Assembly: GCA_902620465.1 (NCBI GenBank)
Contig: CACNIF010000001.1
Coordinates: 62,001-126,000 of the forward strand
Source of the DNA: an uncultured Pelagibacteraceae bacterium
Lineage (GTDB): Bacteria; Pseudomonadota; Alphaproteobacteria; Pelagibacterales; Pelagibacteraceae
DNA length: 64,000 nt
Reading direction: 5' to 3'
Under the pieces are notes generated by a model, which worked only from the letters and a program-made list of their open reading frames with translations, was not told the origin of the DNA and did not search any database. A program made the translations under genes and the position numbers. Numbering within the stretch: the stretch's first letter is position 1; every line of letters begins with the position of its first letter. Positions 20,774 to 31,034 of this stretch are shown piece by piece.

Positions 20774-21288
20774 TATATTTTTTCAATTTTAACATTATTA
20801 TTTGTAAAAACACAAATTTCTGCTGCAACCTCTATTGCTTTTTTTGCAACCTGCTCAGCATTCATTTCGGTTTTAATTAAAACTTTTCCTGCTGCTAGTG
20901 CATAGTTTCCACCTGAACCAATTCCAATAACATCTCCTTCAGGTTCTAAAACATCTCCTGTGCCAGAAATTATATAACTGTTTTCTTTATCACCAATTGC
21001 CATCAGTGCCTCAAGTCTTCTTAAATATTTGTCTGTTCGCCAATCTTTTGCTAACTCTACTGCTGCTCTAGATAAATTTCCTGCGTGTTTTTCTAATTTT
21101 GCTTCCAGTCTTTCAAACAATGTTAAAGCATCTGCTGTAGATCCGGCAAATCCTGCTACAACCCCTCTCTTATCAATCTTTCTAACTTTTGAGGCGGTAC
21201 TTTTCACCACTGTATTTCCCATACTTACCTGTCCATCACCTGCAACTACTACTTCTTTATTTTTTCTAACTAGTACTATTGTTGTCAT
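20773..21288 (-). CDS. hslV: ATP-dependent protease peptidase subunit HslV
   Basis: [42 protein letters not shown]. Confidence 0.98.
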   Translation of the reverse strand: MTTIVLVRKNKEVVVAGDGQVSMGNTVVKSTASKVRKIDKRGVVAGFAGSTADALTLFERLEAKLEKHAGNLSRAAVELAKDWRTDKYLRRLEALMAIGDKENSYIISGTGDVLEPEGDVIGIGSGGNYALAAGKVLIKTEMNAEQVAKKAIEVAAEICVFTNNNVKIEKI

Positions 21289-21379
21289 AGCCTATAAATG
21301 GATACTAATTTTGATACTTCAAGCCCAAGTTTAGTATTATTGCCATAATTGAATAATATATGTATACCTCTTTTTAATT

Positions 21380-21970
21380 ATGAAGCGTAAAGGTAAAATT
21401 AGTCGAAAAACTAAAGAGACAAGCATCAGTGTTGATTTGAATATTGATGGAAAAGGTAAATATAAAATTGATACTGGCATAGGCTTTTTAAATCACATGC
21501 TAGAACAGTTATCTAAACATTCCTCTATTGATATGAATATCAAAGCCAAAGGGGATACTCACATTGATCTTCATCACACTACCGAAGATACTGGTATTGC
21601 GATAGGCGAGGCTCTAAAGAAAGCTTTGAAAAAATCTGTTGGTATCAGAAGATATGCTCATGCAATGATACCTATGGATGAGACTTTATCGCGAGTGGCT
21701 CTTGATATTTCTAATAGACCTTATTTGATATGGAACGTTAATCTTAAAGTAGAAAAACTTGGAGAAATGGATACAGAACTTTTTAAGGAATGGTTTCAAG
21801 CATTTTCACAAGCTGCAGGAATTACTTTACACATAGAGAATATTTATGGTGATAACAGTCACCACATAATAGAGTCTTGCTTCAAAGGTTTAGCAAGATC
21901 ATTACGAGCTGCGTTAGAGATCGATCCTAGGAATAAAAAAACAATTCCTTCTACAAAAGGTTCTTTATAA
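21380..21970 (+). CDS. hisB: Imidazoleglycerol-phosphate dehydratase
   Basis: [37 protein letters not shown]. Confidence 0.98.
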   Translation: MKRKGKISRKTKETSISVDLNIDGKGKYKIDTGIGFLNHMLEQLSKHSSIDMNIKAKGDTHIDLHHTTEDTGIAIGEALKKALKKSVGIRRYAHAMIPMDETLSRVALDISNRPYLIWNVNLKVEKLGEMDTELFKEWFQAFSQAAGITLHIENIYGDNSHHIIESCFKGLARSLRAALEIDPRNKKTIPSTKGSL

Positions 21971-21975
21971 GTTTA

Positions 21976-22602
21976 ATGAAAGTCACAATTGTTGATTATA
22001 ACTCGGGCAATATTAGCTCGGTCATAAACTCATTTAATGAGGTTGCAAAAGATAAAGTAAACATTGAGGTAACTTCAAATTTAGAAAAGATTAAAACAAG
22101 TGATAAATTAGTTTTACCAGGCCAAGGTTCATTTAAAAGTTGTTTAGATGCCTTAAATAAAATTGATGGTTTAACAGAAACTCTCAATGAATTTGCAATA
22201 AAAAATAAAAAACCACTTCTTGGAATTTGTGTTGGTTTACAAATGTTTGCTGATGTTGGGTATGAAGAAACAGAAACAAAAGGATTAGGGTGGATATCTG
22301 GAAAAGTATCAAAAATAAATAATCAAAATGGAAAATATAAACTTCCTCATATTGGGTGGAATCAAATAAATATTGTCAAAGACAGTAAGATTTTTAAAAA
22401 TATAGAAAATAACTCTCATATGTACTTTGTACATAGTTATGAATTTATTCCTAATGATCAAAGCGTAATTGCAGCAACAACAGATTATTGTTCAGATATA
22501 GTTTGTTCAATTGAAAAAGAAAATATTTTTGGTACCCAGTTTCACCCTGAAAAAAGCGATAAAGGTGGGTTACAACTTATCAAAAATTTTATAAAATTGT
22601 GA
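21976..22602 (+). CDS. hisH: Imidazole glycerol phosphate synthase subunit HisH
   Basis: VDYNSGNISSV, PLLGICVGLQMFAD, FGTQFHPEKS. Confidence 0.97.
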   Translation: MKVTIVDYNSGNISSVINSFNEVAKDKVNIEVTSNLEKIKTSDKLVLPGQGSFKSCLDALNKIDGLTETLNEFAIKNKKPLLGICVGLQMFADVGYEETETKGLGWISGKVSKINNQNGKYKLPHIGWNQINIVKDSKIFKNIENNSHMYFVHSYEFIPNDQSVIAATTDYCSDIVCSIEKENIFGTQFHPEKSDKGGLQLIKNFIKL

Positions 22603-23459
22603 AAATGAAAAATATTGACCTATCATTTTTTGAAGGAAAAAAAATTCCATTTTTGATCAAAAAAGCTGAAGAATTATTTAAGGAGAGTCTTGAGGGTAAA
22701 ATACATGCGCACAAAATTTACTCTACAATCTTAGATCAAATTCCTAAAAAATATGATGAAGAGGGTTTACATTATTTGAGAGGAATCTTAAGACAAAAAA
22801 TTTGGGATTGTGAAAGATCTTTTTTTTGGAATGAAAAATACACTTCTCAAGCTGGACAGGATAAAATAATAAATAAAACATTTTTTGATGGAAAAAAAAA
22901 TAGATTTTTTATTGAAATAGGTGCTCATGACGGAATTACTGGAAGTAATTGTTATTATTTTGAAAAATTCTTAAATTGGAAGGGAATCGCTATTGAGCCT
23001 TCAAATATTCAATTTGAAAAGCTAAAAAAAAATAGGAAATGTAAAATTTTTAACAATGCAATAAGTGATGAGGTAAAAGAAGTAGAATTCGTTGAGGTCG
23101 TTGAAGGGCTTACTCAAATGAGCGGGATTAACAATAACTCTTTTAAGAGAAATATTGATATTATTTCAAATAATCAATCTAGCAAAACTAAATCCTTAAA
23201 TCTTAAAACAATTACTTTTAGCGATATAGTCCCCAAAGATACAGATATAGATTATTTATCTATAGACATAGAGGGTGGAGAAATGAGTCTAATAGAATCG
23301 ATAAATTTTGATATTGTTAACATAAAAGTAATTTCTGTGGAGAACAACGTACCAAAGGAACAAAATTTTAAAAATTTTTTTGAGGGAAAAAACTTCAATT
23401 ACTTTGATAGAATTGGTCAAGATGAAATATTCTATAATAATAAATATTTTAAATTTTAA
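22599..23459 (+). CDS. FkbM-type SAM-dependent methyltransferase (GTG 22599 or ATG 22605 start)
   Basis: FIEIGAHDGITGSNCYYFEKFLNWKGIAIEPS; YLSIDIEGGEMSLIESI. Confidence 0.88.
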   Translation: MKMKNIDLSFFEGKKIPFLIKKAEELFKESLEGKIHAHKIYSTILDQIPKKYDEEGLHYLRGILRQKIWDCERSFFWNEKYTSQAGQDKIINKTFFDGKKNRFFIEIGAHDGITGSNCYYFEKFLNWKGIAIEPSNIQFEKLKKNRKCKIFNNAISDEVKEVEFVEVVEGLTQMSGINNNSFKRNIDIISNNQSSKTKSLNLKTITFSDIVPKDTDIDYLSIDIEGGEMSLIESINFDIVNIKVISVENNVPKEQNFKNFFEGKNFNYFDRIGQDEIFYNNKYFKF

Positions 23460-23462
23460 TAT

Positions 23463-24179
23463 ATGAAAATATTTCCAGCTATAGACATTAAAGATAAAAA
23501 GTGTGTGAGATTAATCAAAGGGGATTTCGATAACAAAACTGAATATAAGATGTCGCCTGTCGATCAAGCTGAAAAATTTAAAGATCATGGATTTAAAAAT
23601 TTACACATAGTTGATTTAGATGGTGCTTTACTTGGTGAAACAGTGAATTTAGACATAATCAAGGATATAGTCGGCAAATTTGATTTAAAGGTTGAGGTGG
23701 GTGGGGGTATTAGAAGTATAGATAGCATTAAAAAATATATCGATACCGGTATTGAGAAAGTAATTTTAGGAAGTGCTGCTATTAAAGATAAAAATTTTTT
23801 AAAAGAAGCATGTGAAAAATTTTCAAATAAAATTGCCTTAGGTTTAGATGCCAAAGATGGTTATTTGTCAGTATCTGGATGGACAGAAAATTCTAATCAA
23901 TCGACCTTGGATTATTTAAAAGAAGTTAATAATTATGGTGTTAGTAGATTGATTTATACTGATATCAACAGGGATGGTATGAAGCAAAGTCCAAATTTCG
24001 AGGAAACATTAAAAGTTGCTAAAACATCAAATTGTCCTGTAATTATATCTGGGGGAGTTTCATCTTTAGATGATGTTAAAAAAGCAAAGGGTTTAAATAA
24101 CATTGAAGGTATAATCGTCGGTAAAGCCATCTATGATGGTGATATTAATTTAGAAGAATTGATAAAAGTAGATGCTTAA
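23463..24179 (+). CDS. hisA: ProFAR isomerase HisA
   Basis: [30 protein letters not shown]. Confidence 0.97.
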   Translation: MKIFPAIDIKDKKCVRLIKGDFDNKTEYKMSPVDQAEKFKDHGFKNLHIVDLDGALLGETVNLDIIKDIVGKFDLKVEVGGGIRSIDSIKKYIDTGIEKVILGSAAIKDKNFLKEACEKFSNKIALGLDAKDGYLSVSGWTENSNQSTLDYLKEVNNYGVSRLIYTDINRDGMKQSPNFEETLKVAKTSNCPVIISGGVSSLDDVKKAKGLNNIEGIIVGKAIYDGDINLEELIKVDA

Positions 24180-24927
24180 AAACAGAATAATTCCTTGTTT
24201 GGACGTAAAGAATGGGCGTGTTGTAAAGGGAATAAACTTTGTAGATTTACAAGATGCAGGCGATCCTGTAGAGCAAGCTAAAATTTATAGCGATGGTGGA
24301 GCAGATGAAATTTGTTTTTTAGATATAACAGCATCTAATGAAAACAGAGATACAATTTATGATGTTGTTAAAAGAACCTCAAAGAAGTGCTTTGTCCCTT
24401 TAACTGTAGGAGGTGGAATTAGAAGCGTAGAAGATATAAATAAATTACTTAATTGTGGTGCTGATAAAGTTTCGATTAATACAGCGGCTGTTAAAAATTC
24501 AAAAGTAGTTCTTGAGAGTTCAAAAAAGTTTGGCTCACAATGCATTGTTGTAGCTATTGATGCAAAAAAAAATGGAGATAAGTGGGAAGTCTTTACACAT
24601 GGTGGAAGAAATAATAGTGGAATTGATGCGTTAGAGTATGCAAAAAAAATGGAGGAAAATGGTGCAGGTGAGTTATTAGTAACTTCTATGGATAGAGATG
24701 GAACACAGATAGGATATGATGTAGATTTGATTAGTAAAATTGCATCAAAAGTAAATATACCTTTAATTGCGTCAGGAGGTGTTGGTAATCTAGATCATTT
24801 GGTTGATGGAATTAAATTAGGAAATGCTAGTGCAGTTTTGGCAGCATCAATTTTTCACTACGGAAAATATTCAGTGAAAGATGCTAAGGAATATTTGGAC
24901 TCAAAAGGAATTCCTGTTAGAATTTAG
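24172..24927 (+). CDS. hisF: Imidazole glycerol phosphate synthase subunit HisF
   Basis: [23 protein letters not shown]-type motifs. Confidence 0.98.
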   Translation: MLKNRIIPCLDVKNGRVVKGINFVDLQDAGDPVEQAKIYSDGGADEICFLDITASNENRDTIYDVVKRTSKKCFVPLTVGGGIRSVEDINKLLNCGADKVSINTAAVKNSKVVLESSKKFGSQCIVVAIDAKKNGDKWEVFTHGGRNNSGIDALEYAKKMEENGAGELLVTSMDRDGTQIGYDVDLISKIASKVNIPLIASGGVGNLDHLVDGIKLGNASAVLAASIFHYGKYSVKDAKEYLDSKGIPVRI

Positions 24928-24928
24928 C

Positions 24929-25210
24929 ATGTTAAGCACGTTAGAAAACTTATTTAAACTTGCGCGTGAAAGAAAAGAAAAACCAGTTGATGGCTCTTAT
25001 ACTAATAAATTATTATCTAATAAATCATTAAGTAAATCAAAAGTTTTAGAGGAAATAAATGAGCTCATTGAGGCGGTAGATAAGGACACTAATAAAATTC
25101 ATGAAGCTGCTGATGTATTTTATCATTTGATAATTTATCTTGAGGCACATAATATTAAGATTGAGGATATTGAAGAAGAGTTAGAAAAAAGAAAAAAATC
25201 TAGTGAGTAA
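24929..25210 (+). CDS. hisE: Phosphoribosyl-ATP diphosphatase (start at ATG 24929 rather than ORF start 24881)
   Basis: SKVLEEINELIEAVDKDTNKIHEAADVFYHLIIYLEA; ATG two bases after the hisF stop. Confidence 0.92.
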   Translation: MLSTLENLFKLARERKEKPVDGSYTNKLLSNKSLSKSKVLEEINELIEAVDKDTNKIHEAADVFYHLIIYLEAHNIKIEDIEEELEKRKKSSE

Positions 25211-25544
25211 AATTAAGATTATATTTTTTATAATATTGGGTTTTGTTTTTTATAAAGGTTATGAAGCATTTACAGATTTTGAAATAGGAGTTTCTGACAG
25301 GATCGATGAACTTGAGGAAGCAGCAGATTTTGAAAGACAAGGGGAGGTTATAGCTCTTATGATGTACTTAGGTGATCCTCCACAATTAAATGAGCATTTA
25401 TTTGTGAAAAATAAGTCTAAATGTTTGGAAATGAAGCAAATTGCTGAGGAAACATCATTTGCCTATTACGAATGCGCAGTCGTTGATGCTAATTTAAAAG
25501 GTGGGAAAATTATTAGCATAAATGAAGAATTAGAGGTTTTTTAA
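25203..25544 (+). CDS. Hypothetical protein with N-terminal TM/signal segment (GTG start)
   Basis: Overlaps hisE and hinT ends; coherent operon position. Confidence 0.65.
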   Translation: MSKIKIIFFIILGFVFYKGYEAFTDFEIGVSDRIDELEEAADFERQGEVIALMMYLGDPPQLNEHLFVKNKSKCLEMKQIAEETSFAYYECAVVDANLKGGKIISINEELEVF

Positions 25545-25909
25545 TGGCTTATGATAACAATAATATTTTTGCAAAAATTTTAAGAGAAGAAATACCATGC
25601 AAAAAAATTTATGAGGATGATTTTGTCTTATCTTTTTATGATATAAATCCTCAAAAGAAAATTCATGCACTTGTAATACCAAAAGGAAAGTATGTTGATT
25701 TAGATGATTTTGCAGTTAATGCCTCCAATGATGAAATTGTAGGATTGATAAAAGGTATCAATATAGTCGCTAAAAAACTAAATATATCAGCTGACATTGG
25801 AAAAGGTTACAGAGCACTAGCTAATATAAGTGAGCATGGTGGACAAGAGGTACCACATTTACACTTTCATTTATTTGGAGGTGAGAAGGTAGGAAAAATG
25901 GTTCAATGA
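25544..25909 (+). CDS. HIT family protein
   Basis: IFAKILREEIPCKKIYEDD, GGQEVPHLHFHLFGG histidine triad. Confidence 0.96.
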   Translation: MAYDNNNIFAKILREEIPCKKIYEDDFVLSFYDINPQKKIHALVIPKGKYVDLDDFAVNASNDEIVGLIKGINIVAKKLNISADIGKGYRALANISEHGGQEVPHLHFHLFGGEKVGKMVQ

Positions 25910-26409
25910 GTTTAAAAGTTAAAAGAAATTATTTGGAAATTTATTCAATTGATGATTTGATTGATGTAAAAATTGCCCCTAAAGAATTTACAATAGATCT
26001 TATCGATCCTCCAAACTTTCAACTCAATAAGTTTTTTTATAAATGTATAGGAAAAAATCATCGTTGGACTGATAGATTATCATGGAATGATAATCAGTGG
26101 ATCAATTATACAACAAATAAAAGTCTTAAAACATATATCTTAAAAAATAAAAATGATCTTACTGGTTATTTTGAGCTATTATTTCATCAAAATAAAAATG
26201 AGGTTGAAATAGCTTACCTTGGTTTGTTAGAGGAATATCACAATAAAAAACTAGGATCTTATTTATTATCTATTGCGATTAAAGAGTCTTTTTTACAAAA
26301 ACCCAAAAGAGTATGGGTACACACTTGTTCTTTAGATCATAAAAATGCACTAAATAACTATTTGTCCAGGGGGATGAAGGTTTTTATGACAGAAACAGTA
26401 AAAATTTAA
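25906..26409 (+). CDS. GNAT family N-acetyltransferase
   Basis: VEIAYLGLLEEYHNKKLGSYLLSIAI acetyl-CoA binding motif. Confidence 0.82.
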   Translation: MSLKVKRNYLEIYSIDDLIDVKIAPKEFTIDLIDPPNFQLNKFFYKCIGKNHRWTDRLSWNDNQWINYTTNKSLKTYILKNKNDLTGYFELLFHQNKNEVEIAYLGLLEEYHNKKLGSYLLSIAIKESFLQKPKRVWVHTCSLDHKNALNNYLSRGMKVFMTETVKI

Positions 26410-26415
26410 TTATTA

Positions 26416-26973
26416 TTAATTTTTTAAATCAGAACTTGGTAACTCAAATTTTTTATTTTCAATTTTTTGATTGATCAAAATAGACGATAAGTAAACAATA
26501 TTGAGATTTTGATACAAATCTATAGTTTGCCAGCCTTTTAAATTAAGTGTTTTTTTATCGAAAAAAAGGATTATTTCATTCTCATCTTTAAAAAATTTGA
26601 AAGCTATAATATTTTTATCTGAATAATAACTCTCTGATTTACTAATCTCATCCAACAAAAATTTCTTATCTAATACAAGATTTAGGGGAGTTTTTTTTAA
26701 AGGGTATATGTAATAGCTCGAAATGGTCTTAATAACAAATGATGTACCATTTGAGACTAAAATTTTTTTATTACTCAAATCATATTTACAAAAAATTTTC
26801 TTTGGGTATTCTAAAATACAATTACCTTTCTCAATTTTATTGTTTATGTTTTGCTCGAAATTAAATGATATATTTTCAATAAAATTAAGTTTCTTAATTA
26901 TATCATTTTTAATTGAAGCCAAGCTTTCATTTGTTAAAAAAAAAAGCAATATTAAAATGAAATATTTTTTCAT
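26416..26973 (-). CDS. lolA: Outer membrane lipoprotein carrier protein LolA-like
   Basis: Signal peptide; ISFNFEQNINNKIEKGNCILEYPKKIFCKY pattern; adjacent to ftsK as in many proteobacteria. Confidence 0.82.
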   Translation of the reverse strand: MKKYFILILLFFLTNESLASIKNDIIKKLNFIENISFNFEQNINNKIEKGNCILEYPKKIFCKYDLSNKKILVSNGTSFVIKTISSYYIYPLKKTPLNLVLDKKFLLDEISKSESYYSDKNIIAFKFFKDENEIILFFDKKTLNLKGWQTIDLYQNLNIVYLSSILINQKIENKKFELPSSDLKN

Positions 26974-29096
26974 TTTAGAACATCACGTTTTCCAACATGG
27001 TTAGCTTTACTCACAATACCCTCCGCTTCCATCATGTCCACAATTCTTGCTGCTCTATTGTATCCGATTTGTAATTTTCTCTGTAAAAATGATGTTGAAG
27101 CTTTTCCTTCTGATTTGATAATTTCTACTGCCTCGTTATACAATTCATCTTTTTCACTCTGATTTTTTGAATTTTCAATCATTTCTTTCTCGTCAACAAA
27201 ATCTAAAATTTCATCGATATAATCAGGTTCAGCTTGAGATCTTAGGAAATTATTAATTTTTTCGATTTCATTTTCAGACACATAAGGTGCGTGAATTCTT
27301 ACTACTTTATTTGCAGATGACATAAAAAGCATGTCCCCTTTTCCTAATAATTGTTCAGCACCTTGCTCACCTAAAATAGTTCTACTGTCAATTTTTGAGG
27401 TTACTTGAAATGATATACGAGTTGGAAAATTTGCTTTAATTGTACCTGTTATAACATCCACACTGGGTCTTTGAGTTGCCATTATTATGTGTATTCCCGC
27501 TGCTCTAGCCATTTGTGATAATTTTTGTATGTAGTTCTCTATTTCCTTTCCAGCGACCAACATTAAATCAGACATCTCATCTACAACAACCACTATATAT
27601 GGCATTGGAAGTTTATGTTTTAAGTTATATCCATCTATATTTCTTACTCCTTCTTTGGTCATCAATCTGTATCTACTTTCCATCTCTTTGACTACCCAAC
27701 CTAAAACTGAAGCCGCTTTTTTTGCCTCAGTAATTACAGGGCAAAGCAAATGTGGTACACCTTCATAAGTAGATAGCTCAAGCATCTTTGGATCAATTAA
27801 AATAAACTTACATTTATCAGGGTGATGTCGATAAAGTAATGAAAGAATAATTGTATTTATACAAACTGATTTTCCTGATCCTGTAGTACCAGCAATCAAT
27901 AAGTGAGGCATTGACGTTAAGTCTCTTACTACCGGTTCTCCAGAAATATTTTTACCTAATGCTATTGGTAATTTTATATCTTTTTTTTTAAAATCTGAAG
28001 TATTGAGAATTTCACTCAAATAAACATTTTCTCTTTGTATATTTGGTAACTCAATACCAATTGTATTGCTTCCAGGAATAGTGGATATCCTTGCAGATTC
28101 TGAGCTTGTGTTTCTTGCAATATCATCTGACAGGTTTACTATTTTTGAAACTTTAATTCCTGCAGCTGGCTCAAACTCATTTAATGTGACTACAGGTCCA
28201 TGACTAATTTTTTTAATTTTACCGTTCACACCAAAATCTAGAAGTATTTTTTCTATGAAAGTCGGATCAACATTGTCGTTATTTTCCAATTTATTTCTCT
28301 CATTTTTTGGAGGTTTTTTTAGCAATTCTAAAGAGGGTAATTTATACTTATTTTTATCCTTTGAAACGGTATTCTCAGCTTTTATAAATGGTAAATCTTC
28401 TTGTATTAAATCTTTGATTTCATCTTGTGGTATATATTCTTTGATGATTTCATTTTTGTTAGTATAATTTTTTTCTTTTTTATTAAATAAAACATTTAAG
28501 ATTTTTTTAATAATTTTAAAAAAAACTCCAAAGTTAAAGTTAACACTTATCAAAAACAAAATAGAGATGAATAGAATTAACACATAGTAAGAAATTATCT
28601 CATTTGAACTTATGAATGAATTTAAAAAAGTATCATTAAGGTATTTACCTATAAAACCACCATTCCCGTTTATATAAAGATTAAATGAGTCAGTATAAAA
28701 ATAGCCAAAAAAAAGAGAGCCGATAATAGAATAAATAATTATAAAAAATAAATTTTCTATAAATAAAAAAAATTCTTTTTTTCTAAAAATATTAATTCCG
28801 GTTAAAGCAAATGTTATGGGTATTAAAAAAGCAATGAGACCTACTGACTGAAGAAAAAGATCTGAAGTATAACTGCCTTGAAAACCTAGATAATTCTTTA
28901 TTTCTAAATTTTCAGGAAATATAAAATTTGGGTCCTCGGGTGAATAAGATATCAGAGCCAAAAAAAGAAGAACACCCATTATTCCAATAATTATACCCGT
29001 GATCTCTATTAATCTCTTAGTAATAAAAATAAGTATTGAATTGCCAAGTTTTTTTATATCCATATCAGATGAATCAAATATATGTCTTTGTATCAT
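26970..29096 (-). CDS. ftsK: DNA translocase FtsK
   Basis: N-terminal TMs; LLIAGTTGSGKSVCINTIILSLLY; C-terminal gamma winged helix. Confidence 0.97.
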   Translation of the reverse strand: MIQRHIFDSSDMDIKKLGNSILIFITKRLIEITGIIIGIMGVLLFLALISYSPEDPNFIFPENLEIKNYLGFQGSYTSDLFLQSVGLIAFLIPITFALTGINIFRKKEFFLFIENLFFIIIYSIIGSLFFGYFYTDSFNLYINGNGGFIGKYLNDTFLNSFISSNEIISYYVLILFISILFLISVNFNFGVFFKIIKKILNVLFNKKEKNYTNKNEIIKEYIPQDEIKDLIQEDLPFIKAENTVSKDKNKYKLPSLELLKKPPKNERNKLENNDNVDPTFIEKILLDFGVNGKIKKISHGPVVTLNEFEPAAGIKVSKIVNLSDDIARNTSSESARISTIPGSNTIGIELPNIQRENVYLSEILNTSDFKKKDIKLPIALGKNISGEPVVRDLTSMPHLLIAGTTGSGKSVCINTIILSLLYRHHPDKCKFILIDPKMLELSTYEGVPHLLCPVITEAKKAASVLGWVVKEMESRYRLMTKEGVRNIDGYNLKHKLPMPYIVVVVDEMSDLMLVAGKEIENYIQKLSQMARAAGIHIIMATQRPSVDVITGTIKANFPTRISFQVTSKIDSRTILGEQGAEQLLGKGDMLFMSSANKVVRIHAPYVSENEIEKINNFLRSQAEPDYIDEILDFVDEKEMIENSKNQSEKDELYNEAVEIIKSEGKASTSFLQRKLQIGYNRAARIVDMMEAEGIVSKANHVGKRDVLK

Positions 29097-29103
29097 CTAA
29101 TTT

Positions 29104-30198
29104 TTGTTGTTAAAATTAAAAATTATTATGAATGTATGTATTTTAGGTAGAGGATTAACTAGTTTAACACTTGCCAAAAGTTTAATTAATAAAGGCATAT
29201 GTGTTGATATTATTTCTAACAATAGAGAAAATAAAATTAATTACGACCGGACAATAGGAATTTCAAAAGTTAATTTGGAATTTTTTAATAAAGAAATTTT
29301 AGATATTAACAAATTATCATGGGATATTAATAAAATTGAAATTTATAGTGAGAATTTAGACAATGAAAGAATATTGAATTTTCAAAATAATGGTCAAAAG
29401 CTTTTTTCCGTTATAAAAAATTATGAATTAATTTACCATTTAACAAAAAAATTAAAAAAAGAAAAATTATGTAAATTTAAAAAAAATTTGATAAATAAAG
29501 ATATATTAACACATAACTATGATTTAATAATTAATTGTGAGTTTTCAAATTTTATAACTAAAAAATTTTTCACCAAAAAGCTTGTAAAAAATTACAATAG
29601 TTATGCTTATACAACAATTATTAAACATTCAAAAACAAGTAATAAAAAAGCAATTCAAATTTTTACATCTAGAGGTCCTTTGGCCTTTTTACCAATTTCT
29701 AAATCCGAAACATCTGTAGTTTATTCTGTAAATGGAAATCAAAAAATTAATTTTAAAGATTTAGTTAGATTTTATAATAAATCCTATAATATTTTGCATA
29801 TCAATAATTTTTCACGGTTTGAACTTCAAATGTCCAATCTTAGAAATTATTATCATGGTAATATTTTAGCTTTTGGAGATTTACTACACAAGATTCACCC
29901 GCTAGCTGGACAAGGTTTTAATATGACCTTAAGAGATATTAAGATTTTTTCTGAAATTATACAGAAAAGATTAAATTTAGGCCTGCCTTTGGATCTATCA
30001 GTCAATAATGAATTTGAAAAAAAGTCAAAACATATAAATTATGTTTTTTCTAATGGAATTGATTTTATCTATGAATTTTTTAATTTTGAGAGGAAAACAA
30101 AAAGAAAAATATTTAGTAAAACAGTAAAATTTTTGGGTAAAAATTCAAATTTAAATAAAAAATTTGTTGAAACTGCCGATAATGGATTCTTGTTTTAA
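29104..30198 (+). CDS. UbiH-family FAD-dependent hydroxylase (likely start ATG 29128)
   Basis: VCILGRGLTSLTLAKSLINKG, ILAFGDLLHKIHPLAGQGFNMTLRDI. Confidence 0.82.
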   Translation: MLLKLKIIMNVCILGRGLTSLTLAKSLINKGICVDIISNNRENKINYDRTIGISKVNLEFFNKEILDINKLSWDINKIEIYSENLDNERILNFQNNGQKLFSVIKNYELIYHLTKKLKKEKLCKFKKNLINKDILTHNYDLIINCEFSNFITKKFFTKKLVKNYNSYAYTTIIKHSKTSNKKAIQIFTSRGPLAFLPISKSETSVVYSVNGNQKINFKDLVRFYNKSYNILHINNFSRFELQMSNLRNYYHGNILAFGDLLHKIHPLAGQGFNMTLRDIKIFSEIIQKRLNLGLPLDLSVNNEFEKKSKHINYVFSNGIDFIYEFFNFERKTKRKIFSKTVKFLGKNSNLNKKFVETADNGFLF

Positions 30199-30229
30199 TC
30201 TTAATTTAATAAATTGGTATAGATAAATT

Positions 30230-30877
30230 TTATTGAATCGTTGTATTATTGAATTGATCAAAAGTGTATGTCGTCAAAATATCTGCTATTTTGGATTTTC
30301 TAGCATCTAAATTTTTTGTTTCTAATAAAACTTGTTTTTCCTCTAAAGTAAATGGAGATGCCATAGCCAGTGCGTTTATTGTTTCGTTTAAACTTTGATT
30401 TTCTAAAGCCTTCCAATTTATTATTAATCCTCTTCTTTCAAAAAGACTTTTTAAATCTCTGAAAATTAATTCCAAATCAGTAAATTTTAAACTTTCTTTT
30501 TGATCTAATAAATCATCATAAAATTTATCAAAACTAATTTCACATTCACGATATTTTTTTTTTGATGTAATTTCATTTATTATATTAAATCTAATCAGAC
30601 CTTTAAGTTCTATCAAATATCTTCCATCATCTGTTTTTTGTGAACCTATAATTTTACCCATACAACCAATCTTATATAGCTCAGGGGTATCTAAATTTTC
30701 ATTTCTGGGAATTTTTGGCTGAATCATTCCAATTAGTTTGTTAGATTTCATGCAATCATTAACCATATCTATGTATCTTGGCTCAAAAATGTTGAGTGGT
30801 ACAGTAGTTTTAGGAAAAACTATGAAATTGCTCAAGGGAAAAACAGCAATTTTTTTTGGTAAATCTTCTTTTTTCAT
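30230..30877 (-). CDS. Lon N-terminal (substrate-binding) domain protein
   Basis: IAVFPLSNFIVFPKTTVPLNIFEPRYIDMV; no protease domain. Confidence 0.88.
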   Translation of the reverse strand: MKKEDLPKKIAVFPLSNFIVFPKTTVPLNIFEPRYIDMVNDCMKSNKLIGMIQPKIPRNENLDTPELYKIGCMGKIIGSQKTDDGRYLIELKGLIRFNIINEITSKKKYRECEISFDKFYDDLLDQKESLKFTDLELIFRDLKSLFERRGLIINWKALENQSLNETINALAMASPFTLEEKQVLLETKNLDARKSKIADILTTYTFDQFNNTTIQ

Positions 30878-30944
30878 AACTTTAATTATAACATACTTAA
30901 TATTGCTTGAATAAAAAAATACAGCTTAATATACTGTCTCATGT

Positions 30945-31019
30945 GCGGGCATAGCTCAGTGGTAGAGCGTCTCGTTGCCAACGAGAAGGTCGAGGGTTCG
31001 ACCCCCTTTGCCCGCTCCA
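30945..31019 (+). tRNA. tRNA-Gly (anticodon GCC), CCA encoded
   Basis: Acceptor GCGGGCA/TGCCCGC, anticodon stem TCTCG/CGAGA with loop TTGCCAA, T-arm GAGGG TTCGACC CCCTT. Confidence 0.97.
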
Positions 31020-31034
31020 AAAGATTTATAGCTT

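Noticed and set aside
20145-20792. 215-aa plus-strand ORF
   Set aside because: Antisense to the strongly supported hslU; low-complexity Ser/Phe-rich translation typical of antisense reading.
21029-21334. 101-aa plus-strand ORF
   Set aside because: Antisense to hslV; no supporting motif.
26723-27004. 93-aa plus-strand ORF
   Set aside because: Antisense to lolA and the ftsK 3' end; no recognisable motif.
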